Source: Methylosarcina fibrata AML-C10 (GTDB lineage: Bacteria; Pseudomonadota; Gammaproteobacteria; Methylococcales; Methylomonadaceae). From it: a DNA stretch of 64,000 bases. The stretch lies in assembly GCF_000372865.1 (NCBI RefSeq), contig NZ_KB889965.1, positions 3,269,450 through 3,333,449 on the forward strand. The letters run 5' to 3'. The stretch's first letter is position 1. Each line of letters opens with the position of its first letter. Positions 1 through 9,579 of this stretch are shown piece by piece. The position numbers and the translations under genes were made by a program. A model generated the notes under the pieces. That model made no database searches. It was not told the origin of the DNA and saw only the letters and a program-made list of their open reading frames with translations.

Positions 1-2
1 AG

Positions 3-1037
3 TTAATTTCAACCCGGCCATTTCCCGATCAAACCAAGCTCGCCGTCTCTTTCCGGCTGTTGTTGAGTTTATACTCGATCATTCCGATCTGCCTAATATT
101 GCAATGGCTCGATACCGGATTCTGGCAGGGTTATCTCAAGGAAAACCTGCCGAGCAGCCCGACGCATTTTCTCCTCTTTCAGATACTGTTCGGCACGCCT
201 CACATCATCGCCAGTGCCATCGTGCTGACCAGCAACAAGGATTATGTCCGATTCTACAAACGCCGGCTGCTCTGGATGAGCGCCGCCATTGTTGTTTTCT
301 TCGGCCTGGGCAGCCTGTTCATCCCCTACCGGGTTCTGTATGTCCTGGTGGCCTGCTGGACGGTTTTTCATGTCCTGAAGCAGCAGCATGGAGTGGCCCG
401 TGGAGCGTGCCGGCTGCCTTCCTGGGCATTCCATCTATTGTTGTGGTTGAGTATCGCGGCGGGAATTCTCATTTATCTCGGCATTTTTCTAAAAAACGGC
501 CTGGACGCCCATCAAGCAGTCGAAATCCAACAGATGGCGGCCATTCTCAGCGGGACGTTGGTACTGGCGACCGGATTAACCCAGCGCCACGTGACTACCC
601 GAAACGGCAAATGGTTTTTGTGGAGCAACACTCTTCTGGTTTTAAGCAGCTTTTATCTCTATGTTCAGCAGTATTATTTTTTCGCCATCCTGGTGCCGAG
701 ACTGGTCCACGACGCCACCGCCTATATCTTCTACATCACCCACGATTACAACAAGCACCGCCAGCAACCGCAAAACTGGATCTATCGTCTGGCCCGGCGC
801 TATAGAATCCACTACTTCATCGTGCTGCCGCTGATTTCCTTCAGCCTCGCCTTCATCCTACAGGGATACGGGGATGCGGTGGTGAATTGGACGGCACAGC
901 ATTTATTCGGCATGGCAATACCGAAAGCCGTTACGCTGGGCCTGTTGGGCTATCTGGGCTTAATGCATTACTATACCGAATCGTTGACCTGGAAAGGGGA
1001 TTCGCCGTATCGGAAATTCATTTCTTTTACCCGTTAA
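3..1037 (+). CDS. Polytopic membrane protein of unknown function, 5' end outside the window
   Basis: The reading frame is open to the left edge, so the true start probably lies outside the window; a TTG at 60 is the first in-frame candidate start inside it. The visible protein of about 340 residues has some seven or eight hydrophobic segments and is an inner-membrane protein. Histidine-rich motifs sit at the membrane borders: FHVLKQQHG (around residue 103 counted from the TTG), RLVHDATAYIFYITHDYN (around 213) and LMHYYTESLTWKGD near the C-terminus. Such spaced His clusters recall membrane diiron or haem-type oxidoreductases, but I do not recognise the family and assign no function. It is followed by a convergent dodecin gene. 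Confidence 0.7.
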   Translation, partial: LISTRPFPDQTKLAVSFRLLLSLYSIIPICLILQWLDTGFWQGYLKENLPSSPTHFLLFQILFGTPHIIASAIVLTSNKDYVRFYKRRLLWMSAAIVVFFGLGSLFIPYRVLYVLVACWTVFHVLKQQHGVARGACRLPSWAFHLLLWLSIAAGILIYLGIFLKNGLDAHQAVEIQQMAAILSGTLVLATGLTQRHVTTRNGKWFLWSNTLLVLSSFYLYVQQYYFFAILVPRLVHDATAYIFYITHDYNKHRQQPQNWIYRLARRYRIHYFIVLPLISFSLAFILQGYGDAVVNWTAQHLFGMAIPKAVTLGLLGYLGLMHYYTESLTWKGDSPYRKFISFTR

Positions 1038-1051
1038 GCCTGACCGGAGTA

Positions 1052-2926
<1,875 letters not shown>

Positions 2927-3035
2927 GATGTCCGGGGCCAGTTTAGTTATTCTGCCGAAGTAAATTAAGGTAAAATGGGAATCCGGCATTTTATTCCAAT
3001 TGCGACACATTAAGCTACTCATACATTCACTCCCG

Positions 3036-5969
3036 ATGCATCGTCCTTTATTTCTGCTTTTTCTCCTTCTTTTTGCGAGGACAAGTATAGCCAACAACGC
3101 AGTCTGGAATTGCCAACAGGATAAAGCCAGCAAAGAGTGGAGCTGTGTCGGCGAAAAAAAACAAGCCGAGAAAACGGCCGAAAAGGCGCCTTCCGGCCGA
3201 CCCGAAGCCGTCGTCGTCGAGAAACCGGCCTTGCCGATACCCGAACCTCGAACGCCCGCTCCCGTGCCCGAAACGGCACAATCCGCCGAACCCGGGGTTG
3301 CAGCCGCTCAGCCGACGGTAACGGTCTCCGAACCGGCGGGCAGCAAGCCCATCATTCCGGTTTCCCGGAAACGTTCGCCCGAGGAAGCCAAGGTCAAGGA
3401 TACGTCCCGTCCTCAAGGGTGGACCTGCAAGGCCGGCGGGCAGGACACCGACTGGAATTGCAATCTGGTCGGCCCCGATCCCAAAGGCGAGGCACGGATC
3501 GTGGAGTCGGACGAACATAAATTCAGCTTGCTGAATCCGGCCTTCGATTACAAACAGGAGCAAATTTTCAACAACCTGTCGGCGCAGTTGAAATACGACC
3601 CCTGGGCAAACTGCACGATAGAAATGAGCGCCCGTCCCGCTTACGTGCCCGGACGGCATTTGCGGGATGTTTCACCGCTGGAAGTCACGTCGGACTATTC
3701 CGAAGTCTTCGAAAATGAAATCAGCCGGTACACCGGCAACGTGGAAATCACCCGGGCCGATCAGCGCTCCCTTTCCAACGCAGCCACTTACGATACCGTT
3801 TCGGAAACGCTGGACCTGCAAGGAGACGTCTATTACAGCGAAGACGAACTGGCCCTGTACAGTAATACCGCAACGCTGGAACTGGCTTCCGATCAGGCCA
3901 AATTAAGAAACGTGATGTTCATCTCGCCGTCCACGCCGCTCCGTGGCCGGGCCAAGACCGTCTACCGCGACAATAAATTTCTGTCGCGCTACAAGGAAGT
4001 GGCTTATACCAGTTGTCCTCCCAACAACCAGGACTGGGTCGTACATGCCACCGACCTGAAACTGAACGACGAAACCGGCAAAGGCGCCGCCAAAAATGCC
4101 TGGCTCGAATTCAAAGGACTGCCGGTATTTTATTCGCCCTATCTGTCGTTCCCGATGGACGAGAGAAGGCTTTCCGGTTTTCTTGCGCCTTCTTTCGGCA
4201 ATACCCAACAAAGCGGCTTCAATTTTTCGATACCTTATTATTGGAATATTGCTCCCAACTACGACGCCACCTTGAATCCTCGATATTATACCGACCGGGG
4301 TCTCATGCTGGGTGGGATTTTCCGGCTCTTGACCAAGTATTCGAACAGCATCGCCAACCTGGAGTACATGCCTAACGACAATCTTCGCAATACGTCGAGA
4401 TTCTACGGCTCGTTCAAGAATACCAGCCATTTCACGCCCAACATCAGCTCAAACATGGATTTGAACTATGTATCCGACAATCAATTTTTCGCTCAGTTGG
4501 GCAGTGCGCTCAGTTTTCCCAATTTCAGCTATGTCAGAAGCTCGGCCGATCTCGGTTACAACGACCAGAACATTTCTCTGGTAGGCCGAATGGTCAATTA
4601 TCAGACCATCGACGAATCTTTGACCGGTTACCGCCGCCCCTATACGAGGCTGCCCGAAATCGATTTGAACTTGAATCACGCCTTCGAATTCATGCCGCTG
4701 AATACGGCGCTGGACGGCAATTTCGTCAATTTCCAGCACGACTCGATCGTAAATGCCCAACGTTTCAATATCAAACCTTCGGTGAGCTTTCCCATCAAGT
4801 CGGAAGCGGCTTATTTAACGCCTAAAATCTCGGTCCAACACACCGATTACCAGCTCAGCAACGACAACAATGGCGTCTATCAACTCAACGACCCCACGCA
4901 AGTCAGCCCATTCCCGAACTCGGTAACGAGGACCTTGCCGATCGTCTCCCTGGACAGCGGGCTGTTTTTCGAAAAGGAATTTCAATCGGCATCAATCAAG
5001 CATACTCTGGAACCGCGTCTGTTTTACCTTTACATCCCCAGAAAAGATCAGAACGACATCCCGCTTTTCGATACTTCCCGGTACGATTTCTGGTATCAAA
5101 CCATGTTCAGAGAAAATCGCTTCAGCGGCAGCGATCGGTTACAGGACGCCAATCAGGTCACGGCCGCCTTGACTTCGCGCCTGATCGATTCCGCTACCGG
5201 CAAAGAGCGGCTAAAATTGAGCCTGGGCGAAATATTTTATTTTCAGGACAGAGAGGTGACGGCTCCGCTGCTTATCAACTATCTGCCCGGCTGGCTTAAC
5301 TTGCAAAGCACTAACGGCTACCTGCAAACTCCGGCCGAAACCAACTCGCTGTCGCCTTTGGTGGCGGAAATCAGCAGCGAGTTCGCGGACCATTGGTCTG
5401 CCGAAACCGGTATTCAATGGGATCCGTCCACGAACTCGATCGTCAGAGGCAAGGCTGTGCTGCATTTTATTAACGAACCCGAGCAAATTTTCAACATCGG
5501 TTTCCTGTACCGGCAAAACCAGCTCATTCAAGACACGATCGAGCATAATCTCGGATTCCTGAGCAGTCCGACGGTCAATCCTTCCCACGTGAACCCGACC
5601 ACCTTGTTAACGGACAAGCGCGTTCTCGAAAGCAACGACATCATCCAAAGCGACGTCTCGTTCCGGTGGCCGATCATCAACAACTGGTTCGCCGTAGGCC
5701 GATGGCAATACTCCTGGTTGTACAACCAAACTCAGGAAACTTTTCTGGGCCTGGAAAAAGAAAACTGTTGCTGGCGATTCCGGGTCATCGGAAGGCGTTA
5801 CGTCAACAACGTCAACGTCACCAATTTCAGTGCCGCCAATTCTCCCAACGCAAGCAGTCAGACCGGCATCTTCTTTCAGGTTGAACTGAAAGGATTGACC
5901 GGAATCGGGGAAAAACTGGACAAATTCTTCGAACAAAGCATTTATGGTTATCAGAAACCGGAAAAATGA
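3036..5969 (+). CDS. lptD: LPS-assembly outer-membrane protein LptD
   Basis: A 977-residue outer-membrane protein that, with LptE, inserts lipopolysaccharide into the outer leaflet. The ATG at 3036 places a signal peptide at the N-terminus (LFLLFLLLFARTSIA); a TTG at 3000 would add 12 unlikely residues. Two Trp/Cys motifs, WNCQQDKASKEWSC and WTCKAGGQDTDWNC, flank a Pro/Ala/Glu-rich linker, as in other gammaproteobacterial LptDs. Then come the OstA/LptA-like jellyroll (about residues 220-370) and a long C-terminal barrel with alternating aromatic strands. The conserved YTSCPP and, late in the protein, ENCCWRF segments carry the cysteines expected for the inter-domain disulfides. Its stop overlaps the start of surA, so the two are co-transcribed. 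Confidence 0.97.
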   Translation: MHRPLFLLFLLLFARTSIANNAVWNCQQDKASKEWSCVGEKKQAEKTAEKAPSGRPEAVVVEKPALPIPEPRTPAPVPETAQSAEPGVAAAQPTVTVSEPAGSKPIIPVSRKRSPEEAKVKDTSRPQGWTCKAGGQDTDWNCNLVGPDPKGEARIVESDEHKFSLLNPAFDYKQEQIFNNLSAQLKYDPWANCTIEMSARPAYVPGRHLRDVSPLEVTSDYSEVFENEISRYTGNVEITRADQRSLSNAATYDTVSETLDLQGDVYYSEDELALYSNTATLELASDQAKLRNVMFISPSTPLRGRAKTVYRDNKFLSRYKEVAYTSCPPNNQDWVVHATDLKLNDETGKGAAKNAWLEFKGLPVFYSPYLSFPMDERRLSGFLAPSFGNTQQSGFNFSIPYYWNIAPNYDATLNPRYYTDRGLMLGGIFRLLTKYSNSIANLEYMPNDNLRNTSRFYGSFKNTSHFTPNISSNMDLNYVSDNQFFAQLGSALSFPNFSYVRSSADLGYNDQNISLVGRMVNYQTIDESLTGYRRPYTRLPEIDLNLNHAFEFMPLNTALDGNFVNFQHDSIVNAQRFNIKPSVSFPIKSEAAYLTPKISVQHTDYQLSNDNNGVYQLNDPTQVSPFPNSVTRTLPIVSLDSGLFFEKEFQSASIKHTLEPRLFYLYIPRKDQNDIPLFDTSRYDFWYQTMFRENRFSGSDRLQDANQVTAALTSRLIDSATGKERLKLSLGEIFYFQDREVTAPLLINYLPGWLNLQSTNGYLQTPAETNSLSPLVAEISSEFADHWSAETGIQWDPSTNSIVRGKAVLHFINEPEQIFNIGFLYRQNQLIQDTIEHNLGFLSSPTVNPSHVNPTTLLTDKRVLESNDIIQSDVSFRWPIINNWFAVGRWQYSWLYNQTQETFLGLEKENCCWRFRVIGRRYVNNVNVTNFSAANSPNASSQTGIFFQVELKGLTGIGEKLDKFFEQSIYGYQKPEK

Positions 5970-7273
5970 TCGATTTTATCAATATGAAAAACTTATTCAT
6001 CATTGTCTTCATAAGCTGTTTTTTTACCTGCTCTCCTGTAGCTCAGGCCGAAGTCCTGGATAAAATAATCGCCGTCGTCGAAGACGACGTAATCCTTGAC
6101 CGGGAGCTGGAACAGGAAGTGTCCGTCATTCTGCAAAGAATACAGAACAACAATACCGCCCTGCCGCCCCGCTTCGTGTTACGCAAGCAGGTTCTGGAAA
6201 AAATGATCGTCGATAAACTGCAACGGCAACTGGCCGAAAAAGCCGGCGTCACCGTCAGCGAAGATACGCTGAACCGGTCGGTCGGAGAAATTGCCCGCAG
6301 AAACAATATGGACGCTCGGGAGTTCAGGATCGAGCTGGAAAGGCAGGGCATGTCGTATGAAAGCTTTCTGGAAAACGTACGTAATGAAATCATCATCAAT
6401 GAATTACGGGGCCGCGAGATAGGCGGGCGCATCAAAGTAACCGATCAGGAAGTTCAACATTATCTCGAAACTCAGGATCAGGGCGGAACGGAAGCGGAAC
6501 AGTATCATTTAGGACATATCCTGATCGCTGTCAAGGAAGGAGCGTCATCCTCAGAAATCCAGCAGGCCAGCAGCAAGGCCGAGTCATTAGTCACCAAGCT
6601 GCGCGCCGGCGAAGACTTTACTCAAACCGCAATCAGCAGCTCGGATGACGGCAATGCCCTGAAAGGCGGCGATCTGGGCTGGCGTTCGGTCGGCGATGTG
6701 CCGACCCTGTTCGTCGATCATGTAAAAACCATGGCGACGGGCGACATCGCCGGTCCGATCCGGAGCCCGAGCGGTTACCACATTATCAAGATGCTGGACA
6801 AAAAAGGCGCCATGGATCACCAGATGGTCACCAAAACCAAGGTTCGTCACATTCTGATCAAGACCAACGAACTCGTCGATGACAATGAAGCCAGAAACCG
6901 GCTGCTCGCCTTGAAAGAACGGGTCGACAACGGCGAGGATTTCGGCGCTCTTGCGCGCTCTCATTCGGATGACAAAGGATCGGCGCTTAAAGGCGGCTCG
7001 CTGGACTGGGTCAGCCCCGGCGATTTGGTCAAACCTTTTGAAGAAGCCATGGAGAAATTGTCGATCAATGAAATCAGCGATCCGGTACAAACCCAGTTCG
7101 GCTGGCATTTAATTCAGGTGCTGGGCAGAGAAAATAAGGATAATAGCGTAGAATACCGTAAAAACATGGCCACAGACGCCATTAGAAAAAGAAAGATTGA
7201 AGAAGAAACCGAACTGTGGCTGCGCCGATTGCGCGATGAAGCCTACGTGGAAATTTACCAGGACAGGCTGTAA
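5966..7273 (+). CDS. surA: Periplasmic peptidyl-prolyl isomerase and chaperone SurA
   Basis: A 435-residue periplasmic chaperone for outer-membrane proteins, including its neighbour LptD. A signal peptide ends near SPVAQA; the mature N-terminus VLDKIIAVVEDDVILDREL is characteristic of SurA. The chaperone N-domain is followed by two parvulin domains, starting near YHLGHILIAV (around residue 180) and VRHILIKTNE (around 293), and a short C-terminal helix. The ATG at 5966 overlaps the lptD stop (ATGA); an ATG at 5984 would also give a signal peptide. In many relatives surA is followed by pdxA-rsmA-apaG; here it is followed by an unrelated RNA-binding protein gene. Confidence 0.97.
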   Translation: MIDFINMKNLFIIVFISCFFTCSPVAQAEVLDKIIAVVEDDVILDRELEQEVSVILQRIQNNNTALPPRFVLRKQVLEKMIVDKLQRQLAEKAGVTVSEDTLNRSVGEIARRNNMDAREFRIELERQGMSYESFLENVRNEIIINELRGREIGGRIKVTDQEVQHYLETQDQGGTEAEQYHLGHILIAVKEGASSSEIQQASSKAESLVTKLRAGEDFTQTAISSSDDGNALKGGDLGWRSVGDVPTLFVDHVKTMATGDIAGPIRSPSGYHIIKMLDKKGAMDHQMVTKTKVRHILIKTNELVDDNEARNRLLALKERVDNGEDFGALARSHSDDKGSALKGGSLDWVSPGDLVKPFEEAMEKLSINEISDPVQTQFGWHLIQVLGRENKDNSVEYRKNMATDAIRKRKIEEETELWLRRLRDEAYVEIYQDRL

Positions 7274-7405
7274 CGGATCCCGGTCGAGTTTATCGGCACA
7301 ACCGATTGGAGTTCCGCTCCTGTCATGAATGATTTTTCTTCCTGTCGAGACCGGACAACAACCTTTACCAACCGACTTTAGACACTTTCTTATTCCCGGA
7401 ACAAG

Positions 7406-7984
7406 ATGGACATCATCAGCACCATGCCAACGGCTCGGTCAAAGAATGACGAAGCACTGAAAACGAGTTTGCAGCGGATACTCGACGGGGAAAATCTGGA
7501 GAACCAGCGCGCCTTAACCAAATATCTCGTCACCGAACTTGGCGTCGACTTTCTGGATTTTTCCGCAGCGCTGCTCTATCTTTATCAACAGCACACGCCT
7601 CCGCTTGCGAGCTCTCTCCCGGAGCCGACAAGACCGGGGCAATACTTGGACAGCCCGGTCCATCCGGAAATCAAAATGGTCCGCTACAAGCTTAGCGTCG
7701 GACAAAAACATCGCGTATCCCTCGAAGAGCTGACCAAAGTGCTGGTGGAAGAATCGGGGGTCGATAAAAACTATATCCGCAATGTGGACATCCAAAATCT
7801 TTATACGTTTATTGAACTCCCCGACGAGATGCCTCATGACATTTTTCTGCATTTAAAGTCGGTGGAAATCAATCAACAGAAACTGGACATCAAACGGGTT
7901 AAAGCTCATCACTCAAAAAAAAGAGTCCGTAACCGTTCCAGGAAAACGCGCCCGAAAAAACCGAAATCGTCTCATGAGTTCTAG
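7406..7984 (+). CDS. Stand-alone DbpA-type RNA-binding domain protein without a helicase core
   Basis: A 192-residue protein starting at an ATG preceded by GGAACAAG. Residues about 91-166 (from MVRYKLSVGQKHRV to KLDIKRVK) read as the DbpA-like RRM found at the C-terminus of DEAD-box helicases DbpA and DeaD: a first strand ending in a Gly, a helix with LEELTKVLVEESGV, the strand YIRNVDIQN, and TFIELPDE. Residues about 20-60, ending FLDFSAALLYLYQQ, resemble the helical linker that follows the helicase core in DeaD. The tail (167-188) is strongly basic. No RecA motifs (DEAD, SAT, HRIGR) are present, so it cannot be a helicase by itself. It lies between surA and RNase D. The role in RNA handling is inferred from the domain. 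Confidence 0.75.
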   Translation: MDIISTMPTARSKNDEALKTSLQRILDGENLENQRALTKYLVTELGVDFLDFSAALLYLYQQHTPPLASSLPEPTRPGQYLDSPVHPEIKMVRYKLSVGQKHRVSLEELTKVLVEESGVDKNYIRNVDIQNLYTFIELPDEMPHDIFLHLKSVEINQQKLDIKRVKAHHSKKRVRNRSRKTRPKKPKSSHEF

Positions 7985-8234
7985 GACGACGATTTCGTTC
8001 GTAGAAACTTAAATGGCCCAGAGCCTGACAAGCCTATAAAAAAATCGGAATGCAGCAATAATTTGACGTTTGCCAGCCAACCCAGGTTTACGAATAATGA
8101 CCGGCATAGGATATGAATAAAATTTGGTATGCCGTTCTTTTCCGTACAATCTAAATTATAAAAGTTCTCCAATCTTTCTCCGGAAGTCCCGAAGTCGGGC
8201 AGACCCAGTCTCTCAGTTGAACAGTGAAAATTCT

Positions 8235-9401
8235 ATGACCCCCATTCAATACATCGATACGATCGAACAACTCGCCGTTCTGTGCGAACAGATCAATAGA
8301 GAGCCGTGGATTGCCCTCGATACCGAGTTTTTGAGAGAAAAAACTTATTATCCGAAATTTTGTTTGTTGCAAATAGCCACACCCGACTGGGTGGCCTGCG
8401 TGGATCCCTTGGCGCTGCCCGATCTGAAAATTCTTTTCGAAGCCATTTACAATCCCAAAATCGTTAAAGTATTTCATTCCAGCCGTCAGGATCTGGAAAT
8501 ATTTTATCAGTTGACCGGACAACTGCCCGAGCCCGTCTTCGATACGCAAGTAGCCGCGCCTTTGCTGGGATTCCAGGATAATCCCGGATACGCCATGCTG
8601 GTTTCCAGTTTTCTCAACATCAATCTGAACAAGGCTCATACCCGGGCCGACTGGAGCAAGAGGCCTCTGAGCGAGGCGGAAATTCAGTACGCGGCGGACG
8701 ACGTCATCTATTTATGCCGGATTTATCAGATCATCATACAAAAATTAAGCGCTCTGGGCCGTGCGGACTGGCTTAAGCAGGATTTTATCGATCTGACCAA
8801 TCCCGATCTGTATCGGATACAACCGGACAAAGCCTGGTACAAGATCAAAGGCAAAAACAAGCTGACCGGGAAGCAGCTTTCGATCGTCCAATCTCTTGCC
8901 GAATGGCGGGAAAAAACGGCGCAATCCGAAAACCGCCCCAAAAACTGGCTATTGCGCGACGAGTCGATTTTCGATCTGGCCAAACTGCAACCGGAAACGG
9001 TCAGCGAGCTGGCTCTTGTGCGCAGCATTAACGAACGGATCGTGAACCGATACGGGACCATGTTGTGCCAATTAATAACGGAGGCCAAAAATCGGCCTCC
9101 CATCCCTTTGAAGGAAAAAAACCGGTTCGCCAAAAAGACGCAACAGCAAGAAGCCATTCTGGACATTTTGACCGCCATCGTCCGGTTACGGGCCGAGGAA
9201 AACTCGCTCAATCCGATGATCCTCGCTTCACGGAAAGATCTTGAGACCCTGCTGATTGAAGCAGACGAGTCCTGCCCGCTGCTGCACGGCTGGCGCTATA
9301 CGATGGCCGGACGAGAATTGACCGGTTTTCTGGAGGGTAAGTTGTTACTGGGAATCAATGATGGAAAAATCGATATTATCGAAAAAATATCCGTGAAATG
9401 A
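8235..9401 (+). CDS. rnd: Ribonuclease D
   Basis: A 388-residue 3'-5' exoribonuclease that trims tRNA precursors and other structured RNAs in the cytosol. The DEDD catalytic motifs are visible: ALDTEF (Asp29, Glu31), the FHSSRQDLEIF segment, and the exonuclease III Tyr/Asp motif AEIQYAADDVIYL. A helical HRDC region follows from about residue 215, with the conserved DESIFDLAKLQP stretch. The frame is open upstream to 8124, but the ATG at 8235 gives the normal RNase D N-terminus and length (E. coli 375). A terminator-like hairpin follows the stop. Confidence 0.95.
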   Translation: MTPIQYIDTIEQLAVLCEQINREPWIALDTEFLREKTYYPKFCLLQIATPDWVACVDPLALPDLKILFEAIYNPKIVKVFHSSRQDLEIFYQLTGQLPEPVFDTQVAAPLLGFQDNPGYAMLVSSFLNINLNKAHTRADWSKRPLSEAEIQYAADDVIYLCRIYQIIIQKLSALGRADWLKQDFIDLTNPDLYRIQPDKAWYKIKGKNKLTGKQLSIVQSLAEWREKTAQSENRPKNWLLRDESIFDLAKLQPETVSELALVRSINERIVNRYGTMLCQLITEAKNRPPIPLKEKNRFAKKTQQQEAILDILTAIVRLRAEENSLNPMILASRKDLETLLIEADESCPLLHGWRYTMAGRELTGFLEGKLLLGINDGKIDIIEKISVK

Positions 9402-9456
9402 ATAGAATATCGAAATTCAATTGCACTTTCATAAGGAAAGGCATTCTTGTCGGATG

Positions 9457-9497
9457 AAAGAGCTGAATCCGATGCCGATCGGACTGCGGCTCTTTTG
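9457..9497 (+). terminator. Candidate intrinsic terminator after rnd
   Basis: AAAGAGC (9457-9463) pairs with GCTCTTT (9489-9495). Inside it a second stem, TCCGAT/ATCGGA, closes a 4-base loop. The outer stem ends in a short T run. It lies about 55 bases after the rnd stop. Confidence 0.5.
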
Positions 9498-9515
9498 CGA
9501 AGATCAGAAGAGTTT

Positions 9516-9567
9516 ACTAAAAAGGCGGCGCCCATAGACACTTAAGAAATTCCTTTCTGCGCCGCCT
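9516..9567 (-). terminator. Candidate intrinsic terminator after fimV
   Basis: Read on the minus strand, AGGCGGCGC (9567-9559) pairs perfectly with GCGCCGCCT (9531-9523), and the second arm runs straight into TTTTAGT. The loop is long (27 bases), which lowers confidence, but the GC-rich 9-bp stem and T tract just after the fimV stop are the expected arrangement. Confidence 0.5.
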
Positions 9568-9579
9568 CGCCCGCTAAAT

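Noticed and set aside
8127-8155. Promoter for rnd: TTGGTA with TACAAT
   Set aside because: Spacing is only 15 bases and the -35 is weak, so it is not listed as a feature.
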